The notes beneath the pieces were generated by a model. The model made no database searches. It saw only the letters and a list, made by a program, of their open reading frames with translations, and was not told where the DNA came from. From contig JAPLLY010000029.1 in NCBI GenBank assembly GCA_026387315.1, positions 1 through 63,097 of the forward strand: a stretch of DNA of 63,097 nt. Direction: 5' to 3'. This stretch comes from Candidatus Omnitrophota bacterium (GTDB lineage Bacteria; Omnitrophota; Gorgyraeia; Gygaellales; Profunditerraquicolaceae). A program made the position numbers and the translations under genes. Of the stretch, positions 32,084 to 41,150 are shown piece by piece. Position 1 is the first letter of the stretch; the number at the start of each line of letters is the position of its first letter.

Positions 32084-32554
32084 TTAATTTAAAATCACCA
32101 GCGCGACATTCAAAATGAACGCAAAACTTACCCAAATGATATATGGAATGAGCAACGCCGAAGCGATTCTAGAAAACGTAAAAAATCTCTTAATCGTCCA
32201 AAGTATAGCCAGCCATAAAAACACTATGACCACCAATCCTCCCACAATTGATCTACTTCCGAAGAAAACAATAGACCAAAGACTATTAAGCGCTAATTGT
32301 AAAAGAAATATACTCAAAGCAGTCTTTACTCCGGGAGTGTACAACCCCTTTCGCCAAACAAGAAATGCAGCAACACCCATCAGCGTAAATAAGCTTGCCC
32401 ACACAGGAGCAAAGACCCAGTTAGGTGGATTAAAGACGGGCTTATTGATAAACGAGTACCACTCAGGTATAGAGCGGCGCGTAAAAAATGAGCCGATGAT
32501 ACCTGCGCACTGACAAATTACTATACTTATGATCAACTTAAGCATTAAGTCCAC
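32084..32554 (-). CDS. tspO: TspO/MBR family protein
   Basis: This 156-residue, five-helix protein shows the TspO signature: 'EWYSFINKPVFNPPNWVFAPVWASLFTLMGVAAFLVWRKG' and 'LALNSLWSIVFFGSRS'. TspO proteins bind tetrapyrroles and are linked to oxidative or light stress. It lies between uvsE and the flavodoxin gene, only 10 bp from the latter. Confidence 0.9.
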   Translation of the reverse strand: MDLMLKLIISIVICQCAGIIGSFFTRRSIPEWYSFINKPVFNPPNWVFAPVWASLFTLMGVAAFLVWRKGLYTPGVKTALSIFLLQLALNSLWSIVFFGSRSIVGGLVVIVFLWLAILWTIKRFFTFSRIASALLIPYIIWVSFAFILNVALVILN

Positions 32555-32589
32555 CCTTTACGAATACCTTGATGCATCAGTAACCACAT

Positions 32590-33489
32590 TTATTTTCTTA
32601 ACTTCAAATCCTTAAAAAGTCTTTGCACCGCCAATTCTTTCGCCTTTGCCTCTACCTCAACAGTAATCGTTAGTTTTCTCCATTCGACAGGAAAATCCTT
32701 TAAATTAATATAACCATGATGCCAACTTTGGTGAGTCTTACCCCAACCATGCTTAGGACTTGACAGATGAAACAACGGCTCCCTGTTCCATGTTTTTAAA
32801 GCACGCTGAGTAGCCTGCGTAACGCTTAGGTTATCCGACAAACACCGATGATGATGTACATCATACACCAAGGGAATACCATATTCTTTACAAAGCGGCA
32901 ATAAATCAGCTGGGGTATATACACGATCATCATTTTCCAGCGTAAGCCTGGTACGAACACGCTGGTTTAATCTTAAAAAATTATTTCCGACACGCCTGAG
33001 CGCAGATATTTTATCACCATAGCCACCACCCCCATGAATATTAATCACATCTGCCCCAATCAGTTCACTTACCTCGGCCTGATAATCAAGCTCTTCTATC
33101 GATTTTTTCACAATATCAATATTTGCAGAGCTCAAAAGTATAAATTGGTCAGGATGGAAAGTAAGGCGAACGTTTAATTTCAAAGATGCATTACGACATT
33201 TCACAAATAAATTCTTAATCGCCTGCCAATCAGGCAAATCTTTTAATCCGTAGCCAATATCCGGATGAGTTTTCAAAGGTAATATTTGACTGTTTACCCG
33301 AAAACACCCGATATTATTTCGGCCACAATACTCGATTGCATTAAGAAGAGCCTCGGCGTTAACCAAACACAGTTGAGAAATCTTCGCTATCCGAACTACG
33401 CGACTAAAACCCTTTAAATACCTAGCAGTTGAAGTACGAAACCGTATAGGTTCTTTATAAAATTTACAGCATAAACCTAAGCGTAACAT
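32590..33489 (-). CDS. uvsE: UV DNA damage endonuclease UvsE
   Basis: This 299-residue TIM-barrel enzyme starts 'LRLGLCCKFYKEPIRFRTST' and has 'FRVNSQILPLKTHPDIGY', 'LTFHPDQFILLSS', 'INIHGGGGYGDK', 'LTLENDDRVYTP', 'LVYDVHHHRCL' and 'HLSSPKHGWGKTHQSWHHGYI', the metal ligands of UvdE enzymes. It nicks DNA 5' to UV photoproducts. It starts the block that runs through tspO into the lipid cluster. Confidence 0.93.
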   Translation of the reverse strand: MLRLGLCCKFYKEPIRFRTSTARYLKGFSRVVRIAKISQLCLVNAEALLNAIEYCGRNNIGCFRVNSQILPLKTHPDIGYGLKDLPDWQAIKNLFVKCRNASLKLNVRLTFHPDQFILLSSANIDIVKKSIEELDYQAEVSELIGADVINIHGGGGYGDKISALRRVGNNFLRLNQRVRTRLTLENDDRVYTPADLLPLCKEYGIPLVYDVHHHRCLSDNLSVTQATQRALKTWNREPLFHLSSPKHGWGKTHQSWHHGYINLKDFPVEWRKLTITVEVEAKAKELAVQRLFKDLKLRK

Positions 33490-33584
33490 TATATGATATG
33501 GTTAATGATGCCGACTCCTGGTATGGCTAAAAAAGTTATTTGGAGTATTATTATACCTTTATTTTTAAGAAAAAGGAATGCAAA

Positions 33585-33621
33585 AAGCTACAATCGTTTT
33601 TAGCGATCGTAGCTTCAAACC
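33585..33621 (-). terminator. intrinsic terminator of the PIN/ImmA operon
   Basis: On the minus strand AAGCTACGATCG pairs with CGATTGTAGCTT (one mismatch), followed by TTTTTGC. It lies downstream of the PIN gene. The rest of the 33490-33758 gap holds only a repeat unit. Confidence 0.6.
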
Positions 33622-33698
33622 TCTCTTATTTGTATAGGGAGATTAAAATATGGCCGCCCAGAAATACGGCGCGACAGAAAGACTCTCTGTATACAGGT
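33620..33698. repeat. single unit of the dispersed repeat (CTGTATACAG subtype)
   Basis: GGCCGCCCAGAAATACGGC (from 33652) and CAGAAAGACTCTCTGTATACAG match the subtype unit at 15917 nearly base for base. A CCTCTC at 33620 is a remnant of the preceding unit, 32 bp away instead of 47, so the array is truncated here. Confidence 0.7.
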
Positions 33699-33758
33699 AA
33701 TTAAACAAAAGAGCTACTGACTGTCATTAATCAATAGCCCTTAATATTTCTTGTGAAA

Positions 33759-34253
33759 TTATACTGTAGGTCCGAGAATAAATCGCGCTCGTTCGTGATG
33801 AAGCATTTCAAAGGGTGTCATACATTTAATTTTAAGTCCTATACAAACATTTGGTATCTGTATTTTTTTAACTGTTGCTTTTACAATCTCATGAGTCACT
33901 ACTGTATGACCATGCGCAAGAGCATAAGCTATCAAATAATAATCGGCTAGCTGAAGGAACGTACTAACAGCGGCGGGTTCATATTTTTGTCCAGTGACCC
34001 AACCACTAACGGTATTAAGCGCAGCTAAAATCGCTGTGTCAGGAACAAGAAAAAAATCTTTTCCACGTTGAGCTGCCCACTGAGAAAGTTCGTCATTTCC
34101 TGCATTAATCTCGTCACCAACTTTTTCAATACTAAAAACTTTCTTATCTTTGTTATTCACTATTAGCCATTCCCAAAATGCAGGGCAAAAATCCAACCCA
34201 TAATACAGATTCTTAGCCTGAATAAATACGTTAGCATCAAGTAAATAAGCCAT
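33759..34253 (-). CDS. DUF4411 PIN-domain protein (toxin-like)
   Basis: This 164-residue protein starts 'MAYLLDANVFIQAKNLYYG' with the first PIN-domain acidic residue, then has 'SIEKVGDEINAG', 'DYYLIAYALAHGHTVVTHE' with later acidic sites and 'IQIPNVC'. This is the DUF4411 group. It starts within the stop of the ImmA/IrrE gene (TAATG), a pairing seen repeatedly in bacteria as a toxin-antitoxin-like module. The predicted activity is metal-dependent RNase. Confidence 0.82.
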   Translation of the reverse strand: MAYLLDANVFIQAKNLYYGLDFCPAFWEWLIVNNKDKKVFSIEKVGDEINAGNDELSQWAAQRGKDFFLVPDTAILAALNTVSGWVTGQKYEPAAVSTFLQLADYYLIAYALAHGHTVVTHEIVKATVKKIQIPNVCIGLKIKCMTPFEMLHHERARFILGPTV

Positions 34254-35395
34254 TATACTACCCCTAAAGAATGGCCGAGATCTTTAAAAGTTGCCTGCTT
34301 CGAAAACCCAAGCATACGGAAAGCGTCTCGATAAAGAGTTTGCCCATCAAGGGTACTAGAAATAAGCGCTCTAGCGAATCTCTTGCTAGCCCGCGCTGCT
34401 TGTGTTAGATAAAAATTCCCTCCAGATCCAGAAGGAAGTTCCAATAGACGTCTAAGCTCAGCATTATAAGCTTTTTGAAATTGCTCTTTACTCAGACCAC
34501 CTGCATCATGAATTCTTCTTAGTATTACCAGAGTACTAACTTTAAAATAACGAGCAAGACGTTTAACCTCTTCATCTAATGGTTTATTTTTTTTATACTC
34601 GCTTCGCATCACCGCTAAGGGGACCAAAAGTTCAGCGGCAACCTGATTACACCAACGCTCAACTTTATTGCCTGTTATCTGGGCGGCTTCAGCATCGGAA
34701 AGCGCAGTTTGTCCTAACCAAATGTGTGCCAATTCATGGGCAAGCGTGAACATCTGAGCAGACTTCGTATCAGAGCCATTAATGAATACAAGCGGCGCTA
34801 AATCATCTACCAAAGCAAACCCCCGGAATTCATAGGGATTAAGTTTCCTACGGTTGTTATTCCCGACAACCCCGTTTACCATAACCAGAATACCAAGTTC
34901 ATCGGCCTGCTCGATAAAACTGCGAAGGGCATCGGTCCATGTCGGCATCTCCCGGCGTTCCTCAATATTAAAACCAAGAGTACTGCGAATACGTGCCGCA
35001 AACTCTTCTACGCTATTATCGGGATTGGCGGAACCGACGAATTCAATAGGATCTTCTCCTGCAATACGCACATACTCACGATACCACTCCTGTCGCTGTT
35101 GACAAATATAAACAGTATCAAGCAAATCGGGACTTGGTTGCTGTTGTCCCCCGCCGGTACCCACCCTAAAATCAGGAATCGGGACCTTCTCTACTAACGG
35201 TTCCTGCATAAAAAGGAACCCTATGGGAGTATAAGTGGCTTTAGCAAATTTCTCCAATTGTTTAAGCGTTGGACTTGCCTCCCCGTTTTTCCAAAGCTCA
35301 AGCTTTGGGAACCGGTTAAGCAAGCTTTCAATGTTTAAACCCGAACGCTTGCATGCCCAAAGTAACATTTCAGGTTTTACTGTTACATTATTCAT
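34253..35395 (-). CDS. ImmA/IrrE-family metallopeptidase with HTH-like N-terminus
   Basis: This 380-residue protein has a helix-turn-helix-like N-terminal part ('LLNRFPKLELWKNGEASPTLKQLEKFAKATYTPIGFLFM') and a central peptidase domain with 'TLAHELAHIWLGQ' (HExxH). 'NQVAAELLVPLAVM' follows with the third ligand region. It may cleave a regulator or act as the antitoxin-like partner of the PIN protein that overlaps it. The 3' half carries an extra domain after residue 290. Confidence 0.85.
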   Translation of the reverse strand: MNNVTVKPEMLLWACKRSGLNIESLLNRFPKLELWKNGEASPTLKQLEKFAKATYTPIGFLFMQEPLVEKVPIPDFRVGTGGGQQQPSPDLLDTVYICQQRQEWYREYVRIAGEDPIEFVGSANPDNSVEEFAARIRSTLGFNIEERREMPTWTDALRSFIEQADELGILVMVNGVVGNNNRRKLNPYEFRGFALVDDLAPLVFINGSDTKSAQMFTLAHELAHIWLGQTALSDAEAAQITGNKVERWCNQVAAELLVPLAVMRSEYKKNKPLDEEVKRLARYFKVSTLVILRRIHDAGGLSKEQFQKAYNAELRRLLELPSGSGGNFYLTQAARASKRFARALISSTLDGQTLYRDAFRMLGFSKQATFKDLGHSLGVV

Positions 35396-35425
35396 AAGAC
35401 AGCCTCTTGTCTGCTACAAAATATA

Positions 35426-35464
35426 AAAACCTTCGCCGGGCGTATGCCACCCAACGGAGGTTTT
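35426..35464 (-). terminator. intrinsic terminator after the PD-(D/E)XK-like gene
   Basis: On the minus strand AAAACCTCCG pairs with CGAAGGTTTT (one wobble), enclosing an inner GGG/CCC stem, followed by a T-rich run. It separates the ImmA operon from the gene at 35647. Confidence 0.55.
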
Positions 35465-35575
35465 ACTTTCTTTAACGTCCGAAATTTTCCCGGCTTATAA
35501 CGAACTATTAAATTCACATGCTTATTATACAATAACTACTTGGCATGTCAATAAATTGCGCGGTTAACCTCATCC

Positions 35576-35622
35576 GGCCGCGCAGAAATATGGCGTAGCA
35601 GAAAGACTCTCTGTATACAGAT
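35576..35622. repeat. single unit of the dispersed repeat (CTGTATACAG subtype)
   Basis: GGCCGCGCAGAAATATGGCG followed by CAGAAAGACTCTCTGTATACAG. It differs at few positions from the units at 33652 and 15917. It lies between the accessory nuclease-like gene and the terminator. Confidence 0.7.
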
Positions 35623-35646
35623 ATGGATAAGGTTTAATTCAAGATG

Positions 35647-36288
35647 CTAAGAAATATTCGGTAGGGTAATATAATATTTTCTAAGCCTGCCTTTTGTATG
35701 AGGCTTATTATCAAATTTATTTTTACAGGATTTATCTATTCTATACGCAATATTTAACCAACAGGCGAGCTCTGCTCCATCATCCTGCTTAAGTAACCAC
35801 TTCAATTTACGTAAGTCTTTATTATCTTCTTCTTTAGGATTATAAGGCCTTCTCCACTCGGGCATATACTTAATTTCACACACCCAAAGCATACGCGGAT
35901 CGTTTCTCTTCTCCTCATACTGGCGCTCAAAAGGAGAATTGGGATTCTTTATGTCATCCCATATTACTATATCCGGTTTATACACTTCACTTTTTCCGCT
36001 CTGAAATCGATGGTAAATTGGCGGCTCACAACCGACTCTGGGATAAAATTGTACTTTGCCACGAAACCTGTCCCCTACCGACCTCGTATATCTTCCCCAT
36101 ATTTTACCCCATTTAAGTTTTCTAAATCGATCCTTTATTCTGCTTGCTATCTCAAACTGGACATCCCTCTCATTATACCACTCGTGAGGAGACTTATGCC
36201 AATCCTTGATAAACTGCTCTATTTGTTGCCAAGCAATCTTTACTAATTCTTTCTTTTGCCTCTTATTTAACGGCTTAGGAACCCTCAT
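35647..36288 (-). CDS. putative PD-(D/E)XK nuclease-like protein
   Basis: The ATG at 36288 (213 aa) is chosen because GGAGG lies 6 bp upstream. I do not recognise a named family. A candidate nuclease core is visible: 'VYKPDIVIWDD' followed 30 residues later by 'LWVCEIKYMPEW', matching PD-x(n)-ExK. The N-terminus is basic. Next to an XRE regulator in divergent orientation it could be a restriction-like or defence nuclease, but this is inference. Confidence 0.6.
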   Translation of the reverse strand: MRVPKPLNKRQKKELVKIAWQQIEQFIKDWHKSPHEWYNERDVQFEIASRIKDRFRKLKWGKIWGRYTRSVGDRFRGKVQFYPRVGCEPPIYHRFQSGKSEVYKPDIVIWDDIKNPNSPFERQYEEKRNDPRMLWVCEIKYMPEWRRPYNPKEEDNKDLRKLKWLLKQDDGAELACWLNIAYRIDKSCKNKFDNKPHTKGRLRKYYITLPNIS

Positions 36289-36351
36289 ATCAGCCTCCAT
36301 ATCAATCATTGCCATATAATCCAGCAAATAGCAAGTTAATAATAGTTATAG

Positions 36352-36369
36352 CACCGTAGGCACACGGTG
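36352..36369. promoter_or_regulatory. small inverted repeat between divergent genes
   Basis: CACCGT and ACGGTG with a 6-bp spacer lie midway between the PD-(D/E)XK-like gene and the divergent XRE regulator. It is a plausible operator for the regulator. Confidence 0.4.
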
Positions 36370-36403
36370 TAAAGAGAAACAAGGATATGCGATAATTGCA
36401 TCT

Positions 36404-36622
36404 ATGGAAAAAGATGTGCAACTTAAATTAGCAGATAGATTAAGGCAACTTAGAAAGAAATACAAATACACTCAATGGAAGCTTTCAGAGCTTGCTGAAG
36501 TCGATTACAAGCATATCCAATTACTAGAAAGTAAGAAACCTTCTGCCGCAAAGATAGATACCTTACAAAAGCTTGCGAAAGCATTCAATATTACCCTCTC
36601 AAAGTTGCTGGATTTCAAATAA
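36404..36622 (+). CDS. XRE-family helix-turn-helix regulator
   Basis: This 72-residue protein is a single Cro/C1-type HTH domain: 'LADRLRQLRKKYKYTQWKLSELAEVDYKHIQLLESKKPSAAKIDTLQKLAKAFNITL' holds all five helices. Small stand-alone HTH proteins of this size act as phage repressors or as control proteins of restriction systems. It is divergent from the nuclease-like gene and convergent with the terminase gene. Confidence 0.88.
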   Translation: MEKDVQLKLADRLRQLRKKYKYTQWKLSELAEVDYKHIQLLESKKPSAAKIDTLQKLAKAFNITLSKLLDFK

Positions 36623-36664
36623 ATCTTAACATCCTCTAAATCAACAAATCACCTAATTAAACAA

Positions 36665-36693
36665 AAGCGCCACGGTTATAAGCCGCGGCGCTT
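36665..36693. terminator. bidirectional intrinsic terminator
   Basis: AAGCGCCaCGG pairs with CCGcGGCGCTT around TTATAAG. It sits between the convergent XRE and terminase genes. Confidence 0.6.
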
Positions 36694-36713
36694 GCCTTAA
36701 CAAAATTTGCTTA

Positions 36714-38387
36714 TCAACCTCTTCTATGCCAACTGTACCACTTGTACGACACAAGCCCATTCTTATCCGGCATAGTTTCGGCTCTTTTGCGCGCTTCTTC
36801 AGACGTAAGGACTTCTCCAGTCCAAGGGTCTGTTGTTTTACCTCCAACCCAACATGAAAACCCATTATCGAGCTCTCCACATAGCTGCAAAGAAATATGC
36901 AAGGAATCTGGGCCATCGTCAAAAGCACCCATAGGAAATGCGCAGAGCTGATCAATCAGCAATCTGTGATTCCTATTGAACCTTAGCCCTCCCGTTCTCG
37001 TAATAGATTGCATGGATATTATTCTTTCCTTCTTATGAGAAGTATTCTTAATCTCCTTAATATTCAGAATAACACTCTCCACCTTACATCGTTCTTTTAA
37101 CTGATCAACCATTACCTGTTGAAAATTATTGCTTTCAACGCCGAATGCTTTAAAGGTGAATCTTTTAGCATAGGTAACGATGTCATCTATCGTCTGACTA
37201 ACGCTCCGCCTTCTTATGTCGGAAACAAGCACATATATTAATTTTGTTCTATTATCCCGCACCAACACGGTAATCGCTGAATAATCCGACCCCATAGAAG
37301 GATCGCAGCTCCCAACATAACTTAAATCATCAGACAAATGCCTTATAAGATCTTCATCACCTTTGCTGTCATCTGACCAACAATGCAGCTCATCCCTCTT
37401 GTAAATCTGAGTAGTGGGATCAATCGGCATATTTTGATATTCTGAACTAAACACGACCGGATCATTCTCGTGTTTTACCATTAAATCATATACCTCCCAT
37501 TTCTCAGGCCATAGCGACTTTGCGCCTTTATCCATTTCAGATTTATGCTCCTCATAGAACTTTAGTGCGGCATTTGGGCCTGTCTGTCCGAGATACTCTT
37601 GGCGATTATTGTAAATATTGCTCCATGCCTGCCAGAGCTCTTGATTTTCGGGAAACGACTCAAGAGCCCTGTAAATTCTCTTAGTCCATTCTGGATGTTT
37701 TTCCGAATCCAAATATTCTCCAAGTAAACAATAAGGATGAAAAAACGTTCCCAGCATAATAAAGTTTGTCCCTTCGGTGCCTATCCTCAAAAAAGTCTTA
37801 TTAAATATATCTTTTACTCTTTCTATGGCTTCAAGCGAAACATACGCATCGCCCTTCTCGACGTCATCGGCAATGACCAAGGACGGTCTGTGCTCCAGAT
37901 AGCGGATACCTCTTGCCGCCTCATGTATGCCGGCAGATATTACCTTTATTCCTGTCCTAGTCTCAATATTATTATCTTTCCAACACGCCGGCTTGGGATG
38001 TTCATTAAATTCAAACATTTCCGGAAAATCGGCCTGGATTAAAGGGTTTCCTATCAGCTCGCTTTTCACATTCCCCATCATCCTAGTTGCAAGCTTAGCC
38101 GTATTGGAAAGAATAAGAATAAATCTCTCTTTTCTGTAGCATAAGCTGTATAAAACATCTATAAGTGTTACCAGCGTTGACTTCCCAAAATCTCTAGGAC
38201 CAGCCAAAACAAAATTCATACCTCTTTCCCTGTGCATTTGCTGCAGGATCCCATAAACCTCTTTATGCGCCCATGAGGGTGTAATTTTTAGGTAATGTTT
38301 CAGGTATGTCTGCGCAAAGGCAAGAATCGAAGCTTCCCCTGTCTGGCGCCTCATAGCACTAACATCTTTAAGAATTTTACTGATCAT
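36714..38387 (-). CDS. phage terminase large subunit
   Basis: This 557-residue protein has the terminase ATPase Walker A 'VLAGPRDFGKSTLVTLID' (near residue 60), Walker B 'SLVIADDVEKGD', and the RNase H-like nuclease domain starting 'YVGSCDPSMGSDYSAITVLVRD' with a second acidic site 'FGVESNNFQ'. It packages DNA into phage heads. A terminator follows its stop directly and there is no portal or capsid gene, so the packaging module is orphaned. It overlaps the upstream gene by 11 nt. Confidence 0.88.
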   Translation of the reverse strand: MISKILKDVSAMRRQTGEASILAFAQTYLKHYLKITPSWAHKEVYGILQQMHRERGMNFVLAGPRDFGKSTLVTLIDVLYSLCYRKERFILILSNTAKLATRMMGNVKSELIGNPLIQADFPEMFEFNEHPKPACWKDNNIETRTGIKVISAGIHEAARGIRYLEHRPSLVIADDVEKGDAYVSLEAIERVKDIFNKTFLRIGTEGTNFIMLGTFFHPYCLLGEYLDSEKHPEWTKRIYRALESFPENQELWQAWSNIYNNRQEYLGQTGPNAALKFYEEHKSEMDKGAKSLWPEKWEVYDLMVKHENDPVVFSSEYQNMPIDPTTQIYKRDELHCWSDDSKGDEDLIRHLSDDLSYVGSCDPSMGSDYSAITVLVRDNRTKLIYVLVSDIRRRSVSQTIDDIVTYAKRFTFKAFGVESNNFQQVMVDQLKERCKVESVILNIKEIKNTSHKKERIISMQSITRTGGLRFNRNHRLLIDQLCAFPMGAFDDGPDSLHISLQLCGELDNGFSCWVGGKTTDPWTGEVLTSEEARKRAETMPDKNGLVSYKWYSWHRRG

Positions 38388-39054
38388 GGTTTTCCTCCTT
38401 TAGCTCATTTGAGCTTTTTAAAAGTTTTTCTACCTCTTGGGTTATCTGTGCTTTCTCTACTCTTTGCCGGAGAGAGTCAACGTTTTCCTGTAGCTCAGGG
38501 GTTAAGGTGCCACATTGTTGCGCTACGTCAATCACATCGGAAAGAGACTTACGCACATCCTGAAAAGACTTCTCCAAGTTTTGCTCATCGATATGATAAA
38601 ATAAATCGCCGACAATTTCCTGCGGCTTTAGCGGCAAGTATCCTAGACTTTGCAGCTTTTCAACTAATCCTTTTAGAACCTGCCAAGCTGCAACTCTAGA
38701 CTGAATCTTTTCTGCAGGAGAACAATCTTTACTATTGCTAAGGCGGACAAAATAATCATGATGTGCTAATGCCTTTATGACCACATCCCCTACGGTCTGT
38801 TTTGCAAACTCAATACTAGGTGTTAAAGGATTGTCTTCTCTTATCTGCTTAACATCACGGCGAATCTGCCGATCAGTTATTTGAAAAATCTGAGCTATTT
38901 GCGGGTTGGTATAACCTTCTCCTTTCATAATTTTGACGCATTCTTTGCGCGAATCTATAGATAATATTTTAGGATTTAAAGTCCCATCCTTAATCTGCTG
39001 AATAAGAGAAAGAATGGGTTCTTCGTCATCATGCATTGGTTTGTTATTATCCAT
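38377..39054 (-). CDS. probable terminase small subunit-like HTH protein
   Basis: This 225-residue protein has a helix-turn-helix near residues 38-72 ('ECVKIMKGEGYTNPQIAQIFQITDRQIRRDVKQIRE') and a helical remainder with coiled-coil character. Its place directly ahead of the large subunit, with overlapping ends on both sides, is that of a terminase small subunit, which recognises phage DNA. Sequence similarity alone does not prove this. Confidence 0.6.
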   Translation of the reverse strand: MDNNKPMHDDEEPILSLIQQIKDGTLNPKILSIDSRKECVKIMKGEGYTNPQIAQIFQITDRQIRRDVKQIREDNPLTPSIEFAKQTVGDVVIKALAHHDYFVRLSNSKDCSPAEKIQSRVAAWQVLKGLVEKLQSLGYLPLKPQEIVGDLFYHIDEQNLEKSFQDVRKSLSDVIDVAQQCGTLTPELQENVDSLRQRVEKAQITQEVEKLLKSSNELKEENHDQ

Positions 39055-40319
39055 TAGGCCTCCTTAAGATATTTGGCGCGCACGTCTTGTGAAACTTTAT
39101 CGGCCCCCACATAATTTATGTACCTAAAAACAAGCCCGTCAATAAATCGAGGGTCTAGCTCAAGGCCATAGTAGCGCCGGCTAAGACTTTCGCAAGCGAT
39201 TAACACCGAACCAGATCCTAAAAAGGTATCCAAAATAATATCTCCTCTTTTGGAACTATTCCGAATTGCTCTTGCGGCTAACTCAACGGGTTTTTGCGTC
39301 GGATGAATATAATTTTTTGTGGGATCTCTGTGCATTTCCCACACGTTACTTTCACCGGGTGGACCTACCCAATAATGAGGCGCGCCTTCCAACCATCCGT
39401 ATAAGGCATGTTCACTCCGGAAGGAATAGTCGGCGTAAGAAATTACCGCTGCTTCCTTCATCCAACAAACGATACAGGATGTGTGAAAACCGAGATCAAG
39501 CAGAATCTGATACAGCGGAGGAATTTGCCTGTGTCCCTGCCAAATATAAACGGGACTGCCGGGCTTCAGGTAATTCTTGATATTAACCATAACTTTCTTC
39601 ATCAAGAGCTCATATTCAGACTGTGGCAAGCTATCAGAATAGATTTGATCCCATTTACGTGATTTCTTTGGGCGAGTATTAACGCTAGGGCGATTATTTT
39701 TTTGCATGTAGGACACGTTATATGGAAAATCTGTATCCAAAATATCCGCCTTCTCACCATTCATAAGGATCTTAAAATCATTTGAATCTGTTGAATCCCC
39801 GCACAAAATCCGGTGCGGGCCAAGCTGTATCAAATCACCCTTCTGCGTCACCGGTTCTACAATATTGTCTAGCGTCGACTGAAAGTCATAATCATCCGCG
39901 TCCTTAGGTTCTAGGTAGCGGTCAAAAATCTGACCAATCTCAGTAGTGTTGAACCCAGTTACGTTTACATCAAAATCCGGTATCTTCGATAGTTCATCCA
40001 AAACACTGGCCAGTTTACCAAAATCCCAAGAACCAGAAATTTTATTAAATGCAATAACAGCAGACCGTTGCTTGATCGTATCGAAATCAACTATTACGGC
40101 TTCGGCCTTATCAATGCCTTTGGACTTCAAAACCCGCTTCCTTAGATGGCCGGAGATAATCTGACCTGTCCGGTTGTTCACGATCAACGGCTGCAGATAA
40201 TCAAATTCATCGATGCTCTGGCTCAAAGATTCAAATGCAGGATCTCCCTTCTTGAACATAATCCTCGGGTTATCAGGAGAATCAACATAATCATCCAATA
40301 AAATTTGTTCAATACGCAT
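39054..40319 (-). CDS. ParB-like nuclease domain fused to DNA methyltransferase
   Basis: The first ~130 of 421 residues are a ParB/Srx-like domain ('DNPRIMFKKGD', 'PLIVNNRTGQIISGHLRKRVLKSKG'). The rest is a beta-class DNA methyltransferase with catalytic motif IV and the SAM motif 'ILDTFLGSGSVLIACESLSRRYYGLELD'. Motif IV reads DTDFPYNVSY where DPPY is usual, so activity is uncertain. Such fusions are common in prophages, where they may protect phage DNA. It overlaps the next gene by 1 nt. Confidence 0.85.
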   Translation of the reverse strand: MRIEQILLDDYVDSPDNPRIMFKKGDPAFESLSQSIDEFDYLQPLIVNNRTGQIISGHLRKRVLKSKGIDKAEAVIVDFDTIKQRSAVIAFNKISGSWDFGKLASVLDELSKIPDFDVNVTGFNTTEIGQIFDRYLEPKDADDYDFQSTLDNIVEPVTQKGDLIQLGPHRILCGDSTDSNDFKILMNGEKADILDTDFPYNVSYMQKNNRPSVNTRPKKSRKWDQIYSDSLPQSEYELLMKKVMVNIKNYLKPGSPVYIWQGHRQIPPLYQILLDLGFHTSCIVCWMKEAAVISYADYSFRSEHALYGWLEGAPHYWVGPPGESNVWEMHRDPTKNYIHPTQKPVELAARAIRNSSKRGDIILDTFLGSGSVLIACESLSRRYYGLELDPRFIDGLVFRYINYVGADKVSQDVRAKYLKEA

Positions 40320-40381
40320 ATTATACCTCCTCTTTGTCTACCTAATTATATTTACATAATCATTTATTGGCAAAAAAAACC

Positions 40382-41089
40382 CTATTCTAATATGGCGGAT
40401 CGCGCATACTCTTTATCCTCCTCTCTAATGTCTATCTTTTTCTTTTTTATAAGATCAGCACAATGCTGTATCGCAGCAATCATTATCGCTCTGCAATAAT
40501 TAAGAGTATCGCCAACCTTGTTCCGCTCTTCCTTTAGCCTCTCTACCCCTGCTTTATGGCCTTCCGCGATCAAACGCTGTATTTTCTTGGTCAATTCAAA
40601 ATACCGCTCACCTTCTGCCTGGCGATTCTGGTATATGTGATTTAACAGCTTCATATCCTGCGAATCATTGCCCCAGTCATAGAAACTGCCGAGCTTAGCC
40701 TTGGCTATTTGGAAATCGAAAAAGAAGCTCTCAAGCTCCATATGTTCGTCAACATTAAGATCCGCATCGCGCAGCCTCTTAAGGGCATCTGTTTTATCTT
40801 GCATCTTTATTTTAATCTCCGGGTAGGTAAGACCGTCTTTATCATGCAGATCTATTATCTCATCAAGATATGGCAGAATAGCTCGTAAATAAAAAATCCG
40901 GCGGCCATGCTTACTCTTTCTGCCAGATGAAATAAGCTTATCATATGGCTTGATGATCGGCTCATGGCGCATCCCGTATCGTGTGCGGATCGCATCAAAC
41001 CAATTCTTGCTCTTACCCTTCGAACGCAGATGCTCTAAAAGGTCGTTATAAATTATTAAGGTGCTTCCTAAGAGTTCTATGGTATGCAT
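40382..41089 (-). CDS. hypothetical protein of the phage-like module
   Basis: This 235-residue protein has no family that I recognise. A segment at 55-85 ('SGRKSKHGRRIFYLRAILPYLDEII') resembles the end of a MerR-like or phage excisionase winged helix, and 'LTYPEIKIKMQDK' could be the second helix pair. The C-terminal half is charged and helical. It heads the ParB-methyltransferase/terminase block, so it may regulate that block. Confidence 0.6.
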   Translation of the reverse strand: MHTIELLGSTLIIYNDLLEHLRSKGKSKNWFDAIRTRYGMRHEPIIKPYDKLISSGRKSKHGRRIFYLRAILPYLDEIIDLHDKDGLTYPEIKIKMQDKTDALKRLRDADLNVDEHMELESFFFDFQIAKAKLGSFYDWGNDSQDMKLLNHIYQNRQAEGERYFELTKKIQRLIAEGHKAGVERLKEERNKVGDTLNYCRAIMIAAIQHCADLIKKKKIDIREEDKEYARSAILE

Positions 41090-41150
41090 AATGTTTACCT
41101 ATACATATTTTAGGTAATCACTTTGATTTTGTCAAGGGAAATTTATTATT

